Shown: positions 26,462 to 34,249 of the stretch, piece after piece
How positions within the stretch are numbered: position 1 is the first letter of the stretch
How the letters are laid out: each line of letters starts with the position of its first letter
DNA from: Shinella granuli
GTDB taxonomy: Bacteria > Pseudomonadota > Alphaproteobacteria > Rhizobiales > Rhizobiaceae
Assembly: GCF_004341885.1 (NCBI RefSeq)
Contig: NZ_SLVX01000019.1
Span: forward strand, 55,551 to 119,550
Direction of reading: 5' to 3'
Length of the DNA stretch: 64,000 bases
The notes under the pieces: model-generated
The model's database searches: none
What the model was told of the DNA's origin: nothing
What the model saw: only the letters and a program-made list of their open reading frames with translations
Position numbers and translations under genes: made by a program

Positions 26462-27274
26462 ATGCACGAGAAGGAAAGACACCGGATCATTCTGTCCGCC
26501 GTCCAGGAAAAGCCTGTCGTCACCGTGCCCGAACTGGTGGACCTGACCGACAGTTCCGAGGCGACGATCCGGCGCGACATCGCGGCGCTGCATGTGCAGA
26601 AGAAGCTGCGCCGGGTGCGCGGCGGGGCGGAGGCGTTGCATCCGCCGCAATTCGTCGGCCTTGCCGGCCGGCCCTTCACGGTCAACGAGACGCTCAACAC
26701 CCGCCAGAAACAGGCGATCGCCAAGGAGGCGGTCGCGCTCTGCGAGGATGGCGACCCGATCATCATCAACGGCGGCACCACGACGTTCCAGATGGTGCAT
26801 TTCCTGACCAACCGCCGCATGCAGGTCTTCACCAACTCGTTCAACATCGCCGAGCACCTGCTGAAGCATTCGAAGAACACGATCATGCTGTCCGGCGGCA
26901 CGATCTACCGCGAGCAGAACATCGTGCTCAGCCCCTTCGACAATGACGTGACGCGCAATTTCTATGCGCGCCGCATGTTCATGGGGGCGCAGGGCATCGG
27001 CCCGCTTGGCCTGATGGAGGCCGATCCGCTGCTGATCCAGGCGGAGCAGAAGCTGATCGACCAGGCGGACGAGTTGGTCGTTCTGGTCGATTCCACCAAG
27101 TTCAAAAAACGCTCCAGCCTCATCCTGTGCGGGTTGAAGCGCATCGCCACCATCATCACGGATTCGGGCATCGAGGACAGGGATGCCGCGATGCTGGAGG
27201 AGGCCGGCGTCAACCTGATCGTCGCGAACGTTCAGGCGGATGCCAAGACTGGGAATGCACCCTCATCGGCGTGA
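26462..27274 (+). CDS. rhaR: DeoR-family regulator of rhamnose genes
   Basis: 270 residues. The DeoR HTH is at residues about 5-55 (VVTVPELVDLTDSSEATIRRDIAALHVQKKLRRVRGGAE), and the C-terminal sensor domain has the sugar-phosphate-binding pattern IIINGGTTTFQMVHFL, TIMLSGGTIYREQ, LVVLVDSTKFKKRSS. In R. leguminosarum the corresponding gene negatively regulates the rhamnose locus. The start follows GGAGG and is divergent from rhaD. Confidence 0.9.
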   Translation: MHEKERHRIILSAVQEKPVVTVPELVDLTDSSEATIRRDIAALHVQKKLRRVRGGAEALHPPQFVGLAGRPFTVNETLNTRQKQAIAKEAVALCEDGDPIIINGGTTTFQMVHFLTNRRMQVFTNSFNIAEHLLKHSKNTIMLSGGTIYREQNIVLSPFDNDVTRNFYARRMFMGAQGIGPLGLMEADPLLIQAEQKLIDQADELVVLVDSTKFKKRSSLILCGLKRIATIITDSGIEDRDAAMLEEAGVNLIVANVQADAKTGNAPSSA

Positions 27275-27304
27275 GGCCGATGGATTTCACTGGGAGGAGA
27301 CGTC

Positions 27305-28294
27305 GTGAAAATTCTGAAGACACTGCTCGTGACGGCGGCCGTTTCGGTCGCGCTGATCGCCAACACCGCGCAGGCGGAAACGAAAAAGATCGCCCTGGTC
27401 GTCAAGGCGCTCGGCATCGGCTTCTTCGAGGCGGCCAACAAGGGCGCGCAGGAAGCCGCCAAGGAACTCGGCGACGTCGAGGTCATCTATACCGGCCCGA
27501 CGACGACCACGGCGGAAGGCCAGATCGAGGTGATCAACTCGCTGATCGCCCAGAAGGTCGACGCCATCGCCGTTTCGGCGAACGACACGAATGCGCTGGT
27601 GCCCGCCCTCAAGAAGGCGATGGACCGCGGCATCAAGGTCATCTCGTGGGATTCGGGCGTGGCGCCGGAGGGACGCTCGATGCACCTCAACCCGTCGTCG
27701 AACCCGCTGATCGGCAACATGATCATAAAACTTGCCGCCGATAATCTTCCCGACGGCGGCGACGTCGCCGTGCTCTCGGCCACGGCCACCTCGACGAACC
27801 AGAACGTCTGGATCGCGGAGATGAACAAGGTGCTCGGCAACTACAAGGGTATCAACGTGGTCGCCACCGTCTATGGCGACGACCTTGCCGACAAGTCCTA
27901 TCGCGAGACGCAGGGGCTCATCCAGTCGCATCCGGACCTGAAGGCGATCATCGCGCCGACCTCCGTCGGCATCGTCGCCGCCGCGCAGGCCGTCACCGAT
28001 GCCGGCAAGATCGGCCAGATCAACGTCACCGGTCTCGGCCTTCCCTCGGAAATGGCCGGCCATGTGAAATCGGGTGCCTCGAAATCCTTCGCGATCTGGA
28101 ACCCGATCGACCTCGGCTATTCGGCGACGATGATCGCCTATGACCTGATCGGCGGTGCGGAAGCCAAGCCCGGCGCGGAACTGAAGATCGGCCGCATGGG
28201 CACCGTCAAGCTCGACGACAACAACGAGGGCGCCATGGCCGACCCGTTCGTCTATGATGCCTCGAATGTCGAGGAATTCGCCAAGATCTTTTGA
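27305..28294 (+). CDS. rhaS: rhamnose ABC transporter, periplasmic binding protein
   Basis: 329 residues. Signal peptide MKILKTLLVTAAVSVALIANTAQA-ETKK is followed by a type I periplasmic sugar-binding protein (KKIALVVKALGIGFFEAANKGAQEAAKEL, DAIAVSANDTNALVPALKKAMDRGIKVISWDSGV). It starts with GTG after GGGAGGAGA, 30 bases downstream of rhaR. It delivers rhamnose to RhaP/RhaQ/RhaT. Confidence 0.93.
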   Translation: MKILKTLLVTAAVSVALIANTAQAETKKIALVVKALGIGFFEAANKGAQEAAKELGDVEVIYTGPTTTTAEGQIEVINSLIAQKVDAIAVSANDTNALVPALKKAMDRGIKVISWDSGVAPEGRSMHLNPSSNPLIGNMIIKLAADNLPDGGDVAVLSATATSTNQNVWIAEMNKVLGNYKGINVVATVYGDDLADKSYRETQGLIQSHPDLKAIIAPTSVGIVAAAQAVTDAGKIGQINVTGLGLPSEMAGHVKSGASKSFAIWNPIDLGYSATMIAYDLIGGAEAKPGAELKIGRMGTVKLDDNNEGAMADPFVYDASNVEEFAKIF

Positions 28295-28312
28295 TCCGGC
28301 GTTACCTCTCCT

Positions 28313-28535
28313 GCCTGCCGGGCATCTCCCCCAACAAGGGCGGCGATTTCGTGCAGGCAGGAAAGGTGGGGGCACTGCGATACCCCCCTCTGCCCTGCCG
28401 GGCATCTCCCCCTCAAGGGGGGAGACTGGATGGAGCGCCGTTTCGCCCATCTCCGGCGTTGCTGATGAAGCAAAGTTCTTGCCTCTTGCCGATCTCCCCC
28501 CTTGAGGGGGAGATGCCCGGCAGGGCAGAGGGGGG
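28313..28535. repeat. rhizobial palindromic repeats (RIME-like) with a 43-base perfect inverted repeat
   Basis: Positions 28383-28425 and 28493-28535 are exact inverted copies of each other, separated by 67 bases; each contains its own small hairpin (CTCCCCCTCAAGGGGGGAG and complement). A partial third copy (CTGCCGGGCATCTCCCCC) lies at 28313-28330. The sequence type resembles the rhizobial intergenic mosaic elements called RIME. It fills the rhaS-rhaT gap, which otherwise contains no gene. Confidence 0.85.
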
Positions 28536-28608
28536 CGGATCGCCCGCTATCGAGCATGAAACCCAACCGGTGGACCGAGACTTGTTGCAAGACACGATCA
28601 CATCGCGG

Positions 28609-30105
28609 ATGAAGCCCGCCATCGCGCTCGAAGGGATTTCTAAATCCTTCCCCGGTGTGCGCGCGCTCGCCGAGGTTTCGCTCGCGCTCTATCCGGGCTC
28701 GGTGACGGCGCTCGTCGGCGAGAACGGTGCCGGCAAGTCGACGCTCGTCAAGATCCTCACCGGCATCTACCAGCCCGACGAGGGCACCATCCGCGTCGAC
28801 GGCGTTGAAACCCATTTCCCGACCGCCAATTCCGCCGCCAAGGCCGGCGTCACCGCCATCCACCAGGAAACCGTGCTGTTCGACGAACTGTCGGTGGCGG
28901 AAAACATCTTTCTGGGCCACGCCCCGCGCACCGGCCTCGGCCTGATCGACTGGAAAAAGATGAACGCCAAGGCCCGCGCGCTGCTCGCCCGCGTCGGCGC
29001 CGATCTCGATCCGGCGATCCGCCTGCGCGATCTCGGCATCGCCAACAAGCACCTCGTCGCCATCGCCCGCGCGCTTTCCATCGACGCCCGCGTCGTCATC
29101 ATGGACGAGCCGACGGCGGCCCTGTCGCACAAGGAAATCCACGAACTCTACGAACTGGTCGACCGGCTGAAGGCGGACGGCAAGGCCATCCTCTTCATCT
29201 CGCACAAGTTCGACGAGATTTTGCGTATCGCCGACCGCTACACCGTCTTTCGCGATGGCCGGATGGTGGGCGAGGGGCTGATTTCGGAGACGACGCAGGA
29301 CGACCTCGTGCGCCTGATGGTCGGCCGCGATGTCGGCCAGGTGTTTCCCAAGCAGGACGTCGCGATCGGCGAGCCGGTGCTCACCGTTTCCGGCTATCGC
29401 CACCCGACGGAATTCGAGGACATCCATTTCGAACTGCGCCGCGGCGAGATTCTCGGTTTCTACGGCCTCGTGGGCGCCGGTCGCTCGGAATTCATGCAAT
29501 CGCTGATCGGCATCACGAAACCCTCGGCCGGCGCGATCCGGCTGGATGGCGAGATCAAGGTCATCCGATCGCCGGCGGAGGCCATCGAAGCCGGCATCGT
29601 CTATGTGCCGGAGGAGCGCGGCCGGCAGGGCGCGATCATCGGCCTGCCGATCTTCCAGAACGTCACGCTGCCCTCGCTCTCGCGCACCTCGCGTTCCGGT
29701 TTTTTGCGCTTGGCGGAGGAATTCGCCCTGGCGCGAGAATATACCGCGCGCCTCGACCTGCGCGCCGCCTCGCTCGACCAGGATGTCGGCACGCTCTCCG
29801 GCGGCAACCAGCAGAAGGTGGTGATCGCCAAATGGCTGGCGACGCGGCCGAAGGTGATCATCCTCGACGAGCCGACCAAGGGCATCGACATTGGCTCGAA
29901 GGCCGCCGTGCACGCCTTCATGAGCGAGCTGGCCGCCTCCGGCCTCAGCGTCATCATGGTCTCCTCGGAAATCCCGGAGATCATGGGCATGGCCGACCGG
30001 GTCATCGTCATGCGCGAGGGCCGCATCGCCGGCCGCTTCGAGCGGGCGGACCTGACGGCCGAAAAACTGGTGCGCGCCGCCGCCGGCATCGAGGAGGCCG
30101 CATGA
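28609..30105 (+). CDS. rhaT: rhamnose ABC transporter, ATP-binding protein
   Basis: 498 residues with two ABC domains in tandem, as in other monosaccharide importers. Domain 1 has Walker A GENGAGKST, Walker B VVIMDEPTAAL and a degenerate signature (GIANKHLVAIARAL). Domain 2 has an altered Walker A (GLVGAGRSE), a good signature LSGGNQQKV and Walker B VIILDEPTKGID. The ATG at 28609 gives MKPAIALEGISKSFPG, the family start; the frame reads back into the repeat sequence, which is not part of the protein. The stop overlaps the rhaP start by four bases. Confidence 0.92.
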   Translation: MKPAIALEGISKSFPGVRALAEVSLALYPGSVTALVGENGAGKSTLVKILTGIYQPDEGTIRVDGVETHFPTANSAAKAGVTAIHQETVLFDELSVAENIFLGHAPRTGLGLIDWKKMNAKARALLARVGADLDPAIRLRDLGIANKHLVAIARALSIDARVVIMDEPTAALSHKEIHELYELVDRLKADGKAILFISHKFDEILRIADRYTVFRDGRMVGEGLISETTQDDLVRLMVGRDVGQVFPKQDVAIGEPVLTVSGYRHPTEFEDIHFELRRGEILGFYGLVGAGRSEFMQSLIGITKPSAGAIRLDGEIKVIRSPAEAIEAGIVYVPEERGRQGAIIGLPIFQNVTLPSLSRTSRSGFLRLAEEFALAREYTARLDLRAASLDQDVGTLSGGNQQKVVIAKWLATRPKVIILDEPTKGIDIGSKAAVHAFMSELAASGLSVIMVSSEIPEIMGMADRVIVMREGRIAGRFERADLTAEKLVRAAAGIEEAA

Positions 30106-31085
30106 AACGCCTGCTGAAGAACCGCGAAATGCTGCTGGTCGTGGCTGTCATCGCGCTGGTGGCGCTGATCGCGCTGCGCTTCCCGCCCTTCGTGACGCCG
30201 GGCAATCTCGCCAATGTCTATAATGACACGTCGATCCTGATCATCCTGGCGCTCGGCCAGATGGCCGTCATCCTGACGCGCTGCATCGATCTCTCCATGG
30301 CGGCGAACCTCGCGCTGTCGGGCATGGTCGCGGCCATGCTGAACGCCGCCATGCCCGGCCTGCCGATCCCGCTGATCATCCTTGTCGCCATGGCGCTCGG
30401 CGCGGTTCTGGGCTCGATCAACGGCCTGCTCGTCTGGAAGCTCGATATCCCGCCGATCGTCGTCACGCTCGGCACGCTCACCATCTATCGCGGCCTGATC
30501 TTCCTGCTCTCCGGCGGCGCCTGGATCAATGCACACCAGATGAGCAATGCCTTCAAGGCGCTGCCGCGCACCACGCTCCTCGGCTTCCCGCTGCTCTCCT
30601 GGCTGTCGCTGGTCATCATCGCGCTGATGCTGGTGGTGATGCGGCGCACGCCGCTCGGCCGCGCCTTCTTCGCCGTCGGCGGCAATCCGCATGCGGCGGT
30701 CTATACCGGCATCGATGTCGGCCGCACGCGCTTCTTCGCCTATTGCCTGTCCGGCACGCTGGCCGGGCTTTCCGGCTATCTCTGGGTCTCGCGCTATGCG
30801 GTCGCCTATGTCGATATCGCGGCCGGCTTCGAACTCGATATCATCGCGGCCTGCGTCATCGGCGGCGTGTCGATTGCCGGCGGCATCGGCTCGGTCGGCG
30901 GCGCGGTGCTCGGCGCGCTCTTCCTCGGCGTCATCAAGAATGCGCTGCCGGTCGTCAACATCTCGCCCTTCGCCCAGATGGCGATATCAGGCATGGTCAT
31001 CATCATCGCCGTCGCCGTGAACGCCCGCGCCGAAAAGCGCAAGGGCCGGGTGATCCTCAGAAAAGCGGAGGCGGCCCATGGCTGA
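30102..31085 (+). CDS. rhaP: rhamnose ABC transporter permease
   Basis: 327 residues with eight to ten membrane helices and the RbsC/AraH-type family motifs LILTRCIDLSMAANLALSGM-like and GGNPHAAVYTGIDVGRTRF, IIAACVIGGVSIAGGIGSV. It overlaps rhaT by four bases and rhaQ by eight, so the transporter genes are translationally coupled. It forms the membrane channel with RhaQ. Confidence 0.92.
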   Translation: MKRLLKNREMLLVVAVIALVALIALRFPPFVTPGNLANVYNDTSILIILALGQMAVILTRCIDLSMAANLALSGMVAAMLNAAMPGLPIPLIILVAMALGAVLGSINGLLVWKLDIPPIVVTLGTLTIYRGLIFLLSGGAWINAHQMSNAFKALPRTTLLGFPLLSWLSLVIIALMLVVMRRTPLGRAFFAVGGNPHAAVYTGIDVGRTRFFAYCLSGTLAGLSGYLWVSRYAVAYVDIAAGFELDIIAACVIGGVSIAGGIGSVGGAVLGALFLGVIKNALPVVNISPFAQMAISGMVIIIAVAVNARAEKRKGRVILRKAEAAHG

Positions 31086-32076
31086 GACCCCGATGGTCGC
31101 GCGCCACATCCCCGACCGGCTGGAAGGCCGCGGCGCCCGCCTCGTCAAGAGCTGGGAAACGCTGCTGATCGCCGTGGCACTGGCGATCTTTCTCGTCAAT
31201 TCCTTCGCCTCGCCCTATTTCCTCGATCCGTGGAATCTGTCCGACGCCACCTTCAATTTCACTGAAAAGGCGATGATCGCCTTCGCCATGGCGCTGGTCA
31301 TCATATCAGGCGAGATCGACCTTTCCGTCGCCTCCATCATCGCGCTCACCTCCACGGTGATGGGTTATGCCGTGCAACTCGGCTTCGATACGCCCGCGCT
31401 GGTTCTGGTCGGCCTTGCCGCCGGCCTTCTCTGCGGCGCCTTCAACGGCCTGCTCGTCACCGGCCTAGGCCTGCCCTCCATCGTGGTGACCATCGGCACG
31501 ATGAGCCTTTTTCGCGGCCTCTCCTTCGTCATCCTCGGCGATCAGGCTTTTACCGGCTACCCGGCGAGTTTTTCCTGGTTCGGCCAGGGTTATGTCTGGT
31601 GGGTCTTCTCCTTCGAATTCTGCCTCTTCCTCGCCCTTGCGGTCGTCTACGGCGTGGTGCTGCACAAGACGAATTTCGGCCGCGCCGTCTATGCCATCGG
31701 CAACAACCAGACGGCCGCGCTGTTCTCCGGCGTCCGCGTCGGCCGGGTGAAATTCGTGCTCTTCCTTTTGACCGGCCTGATGGCGGCGATCGCCTCGATC
31801 TGCCTCACCGCCCGCCTCGGCTCGACGCGCCCCTCCATCGCGCTCGGCTGGGAACTGGAAGTGGTGACGATGGTCGTGCTCGGCGGCGTCAGCATCCTCG
31901 GCGGCTCGGGCACCATTCCCGGCGTGGTGCTGGCGGCGCTCATCATGGGCATGGTGACCTTCGGCTTCGGCCTCCTCAACGTGCCCGGCATCGTCATGTC
32001 GATCTTCATCGGCCTGCTGCTGATCTCCGTCATCGCCCTGCCGATCCTCTATCGACGCTTGCGCGGGAGCCATTGA
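31078..32076 (+). CDS. rhaQ: rhamnose ABC transporter permease
   Basis: 332 residues, same permease family as RhaP: MALVIISGEIDLSVASIIALTS, GLGLPSIVVTIGTMSLFRGL, IGNNQTAALFSGVRVGRVKF and VVLGGVSILGGSGTIPGV. Longer polar N-terminus than RhaP. It begins eight bases before the rhaP stop and ends three bases before rhaU. Confidence 0.92.
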   Translation: MAETPMVARHIPDRLEGRGARLVKSWETLLIAVALAIFLVNSFASPYFLDPWNLSDATFNFTEKAMIAFAMALVIISGEIDLSVASIIALTSTVMGYAVQLGFDTPALVLVGLAAGLLCGAFNGLLVTGLGLPSIVVTIGTMSLFRGLSFVILGDQAFTGYPASFSWFGQGYVWWVFSFEFCLFLALAVVYGVVLHKTNFGRAVYAIGNNQTAALFSGVRVGRVKFVLFLLTGLMAAIASICLTARLGSTRPSIALGWELEVVTMVVLGGVSILGGSGTIPGVVLAALIMGMVTFGFGLLNVPGIVMSIFIGLLLISVIALPILYRRLRGSH

Positions 32077-32079
32077 GCC

Positions 32080-32394
32080 ATGGAAAAATACGCCTTTCGC
32101 ATGCGCCTCAACCCCGGCATGGCCGCCGAATACAAGGCGCGGCACGATGCGATCTGGCCGGAACTCTCCGCGCTGCTGAGGGAGGCCGGCGTCTCCGACT
32201 ATTCCATCCATCTGGATGCGGAGACGAACCTGCTCTTCGGCGTGCTCCGGCGGCGCGACGACCACACGATGGCGGACCTGCCGAACCATCCGGTGATGCA
32301 GCGCTGGTGGGCGCACATGGCCGATATCATGGAGACGAAGCCGGACAACGAGCCCGTCGCCGTGCCGCTCGTCACCGTCTTCCACATGGAATGA
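32080..32394 (+). CDS. rhaU: L-rhamnose mutarotase
   Basis: 104 residues, the full family length. It begins [29 protein letters not shown], with the conserved histidine of the family, and contains [19 protein letters not shown] near the end. It interconverts the alpha and beta anomers of L-rhamnose so that the form used by the isomerase is not limiting. Sits between rhaQ and rhaK with spacings of three and four bases. Confidence 0.93.
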   Translation: MEKYAFRMRLNPGMAAEYKARHDAIWPELSALLREAGVSDYSIHLDAETNLLFGVLRRRDDHTMADLPNHPVMQRWWAHMADIMETKPDNEPVAVPLVTVFHME

Positions 32395-32398
32395 GCCG

Positions 32399-33760
32399 AT
32401 GAAGACCATCGCCATCATCGATATCGGCAAGACGAATGCCAAGGTCGTGCTCGTCGATGGCGAAGACTTCCGGGAAGTCGCCGCACGCACCATGCCGAAT
32501 GGCGTGGTGAACGCCGCGCCCTATCCGCATTTCGACACGGAAAAGCTCTGGGCCTTCATCCTCGAAAGCCTCGCCGCGCTCAACAGCGAGCGCCCCATCG
32601 ATGCGATTTCGATCACCACGCACGGCGCCACCGTCGCGCTGGTCGGCGAAGACGGCGACCTCGTGCTGCCGGTGCTGGACTACGAGCATGACGGCCCGCA
32701 GGCGCTTGCGGAAGACTACCGCGCCATCCGCCCGCGCTTCGAGGACAGCGGCACGCCCGTGCTGCCCGTCGGCCTCAATGTGGGCCTGCAGCTCTATTGG
32801 CAGTCGAAGGCGTTTCCGGACGCTTTTGCCAGAACGCGCTGGCTGCTGATGTATGCGCAATACTGGTCCTTCCGCCTCACCGGCATCGCCGCCAGCGAGG
32901 TGACGTCGCTCGGCTGCCATGCCGACCTGTGGGAGCCGCGGCGCGGCCGCTTTTCCAGCCTCGTCGAAAGCGAGGGGTGGACGCGCCTAATGCCGCCGGT
33001 GCGCAAGGCCGGCGACGTGCTCGGCCCGATCCATCATAAGATCGCGGCGGCGACGGGCCTCGCGCCGGATGTGCCCGTCCATTGCGGCATCCACGATTCC
33101 AATGCCTCGCTGCTGCCCTATGTGCTGACGCGTCCCGCGCCCTATGCCGTCGTCTCCACCGGCACCTGGGTCGTGGTGATGGCGATGGGCGCGCGGCCGG
33201 TCGTGCTGGACGAGGCGCGGGATACGCTCATCAACGTCAATGCGCTCGGCGAACCGGTGCCGTCTGCGCGCTTCATGGGCGGGCGGGCCTTTTCCCTGCT
33301 CGGCGGCAAGTCCGGCGACCTGCCGGCCTCCGCCATCGCCGAGGTTTTTGAGCGCGGTGCCATGCTGCTGCCGTCCTTGCCGGAGGAATCCGGGCCGTTC
33401 CCCGGCCGCAAGGCGACCTGGACCGTTGCACGCGAAGAATTGAGCGAGGATGCGGCGCAAGCCGTCATCGCCTTCCACCTCGCCCTGATGACGGCGACCT
33501 GCCTCGATCTCATTGGCGCGGCCGGGCCGGTGATCGTCGAAGGCCCCTTTGCGGCCAATCGCGCTTTCCTGGCGATGTTGAAGGTGGCGACGGGGCGGCC
33601 GGTGCTCGCCGGCGGCGGCGCGACCGGCACGAGCGTCGGTGCAGCGTGCCTTGCCGCGGGGGGCGCGCCGGAGCCCGCACTGGTCTTGGTGGAGGAGGGG
33701 TTGCCGCAGGGTGCGGCGGACTACGCCGCGCTGTGGCGCAGGCTTGCCGCCGAGAACTGA
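32399..33760 (+). CDS. rhaK: rhamnulokinase/sugar kinase, FGGY family
   Basis: 453 residues. The two-lobed FGGY/ASKHA fold is visible in the N-terminal phosphate loop IAIIDIGKTNAKVVLVD, ISITTHGATVALVG, HCGIHDSNASLLPYV, the adenosine region VVSTGTWVVVMAMG and the C-terminal VLAGGGATGTSVGAACLA. It phosphorylates rhamnulose. In R. leguminosarum RhaK is also required for uptake by the RhaSTPQ transporter, a reported link between kinase and importer. Last gene of the rhaRSTPQUK run. Confidence 0.92.
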   Translation: MKTIAIIDIGKTNAKVVLVDGEDFREVAARTMPNGVVNAAPYPHFDTEKLWAFILESLAALNSERPIDAISITTHGATVALVGEDGDLVLPVLDYEHDGPQALAEDYRAIRPRFEDSGTPVLPVGLNVGLQLYWQSKAFPDAFARTRWLLMYAQYWSFRLTGIAASEVTSLGCHADLWEPRRGRFSSLVESEGWTRLMPPVRKAGDVLGPIHHKIAAATGLAPDVPVHCGIHDSNASLLPYVLTRPAPYAVVSTGTWVVVMAMGARPVVLDEARDTLINVNALGEPVPSARFMGGRAFSLLGGKSGDLPASAIAEVFERGAMLLPSLPEESGPFPGRKATWTVAREELSEDAAQAVIAFHLALMTATCLDLIGAAGPVIVEGPFAANRAFLAMLKVATGRPVLAGGGATGTSVGAACLAAGGAPEPALVLVEEGLPQGAADYAALWRRLAAEN

Positions 33761-33767
33761 AGGCCGC

Positions 33768-33881
33768 TCAGAAAACCCGACCCTTGGCCGGGATGCGGCC
33801 TGCATCGATATCGAGAAGAAGATAGATGGCGGCCAGCGTCGCTGCTGCAATCACCGTGGCGCCCAGTCCCAGAACAATCAT
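33768..33881 (-). CDS. 37-residue membrane microprotein
   Basis: A short gene on the minus strand: MIVLGLGATVIAAATLAAIY, then LLLDIDAGRIPAKGRVF and a stop. AGGAGG lies eight bases upstream of the ATG, a very good ribosome-binding site. The first 23 residues form one membrane helix, and the tail is short and polar. No family known to me. It converges with rhaK, whose stop is seven bases away. Confidence 0.5.
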   Translation of the reverse strand: MIVLGLGATVIAAATLAAIYLLLDIDAGRIPAKGRVF

Positions 33882-34023
33882 TGCCCGTTCCTCCTGACAT
33901 CATTGTCAGTTCAGGCTTCGACCCTACGCGCGCGAGCTTGCGCGTGGCTGACGTTGGGTCGGATGAGTTTAATTTTAGCAATGCGATAAGCAAGCCATGA
34001 AGCATTAACCTTCAGGCAAGGAA

Positions 34024-34117
34024 TTAACCATAAACATTGGACTACACGTCGGAATGGGAAATTCGCCGTTTCTCACCCAGGCATGATGCCGAACCGCCGT
34101 ACCGGATTTAGCCGGTA
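34024..34117 (+). promoter_or_regulatory. upstream regulatory region of the che operon
   Basis: The 33882-34249 gap holds no gene that I can support. It contains TTAACCATAAA (34024-34034), the 22-base sequence shared with flaA (34080-34101), and a perfect inverted repeat TACCGG (34100-34105)/CCGGTA (34112-34117). These precede the chemoreceptor gene by 130-230 bases and are probably regulator sites, perhaps for the VisNR-Rem cascade or CtrA (a half-site TTAACCAT is present). Confidence 0.4.
34080..34101 (+). repeat. 22-base sequence shared with the flaA upstream region (copy 1)
   Basis: Starts with the palindrome GGCAT-G-ATGCC and continues GAACCGCCGTA. It is identical to 62425-62446. In both places it is followed by ACCGG and, further on, CCGGTA. 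Confidence 0.8.
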
Positions 34118-34249
34118 TTCGAGTTTCACCGAATTTGATCATGGATCGTCGGCTGCCAAGGCTTGGCCCCCGCTCCTCCATGCGAAAATTCAGCGGCTGT
34201 CCCAAGGGCGGCCGGGCATCACGGGTTTGGGAGCATACGGGTGCAGGAA

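Noticed and set aside
28313..28545. CRISPR array or insertion-sequence ends between rhaS and rhaT
   Set aside because: Only two full units in inverted, not direct, order; no spacers of regular size, no transposase and no cas genes nearby.
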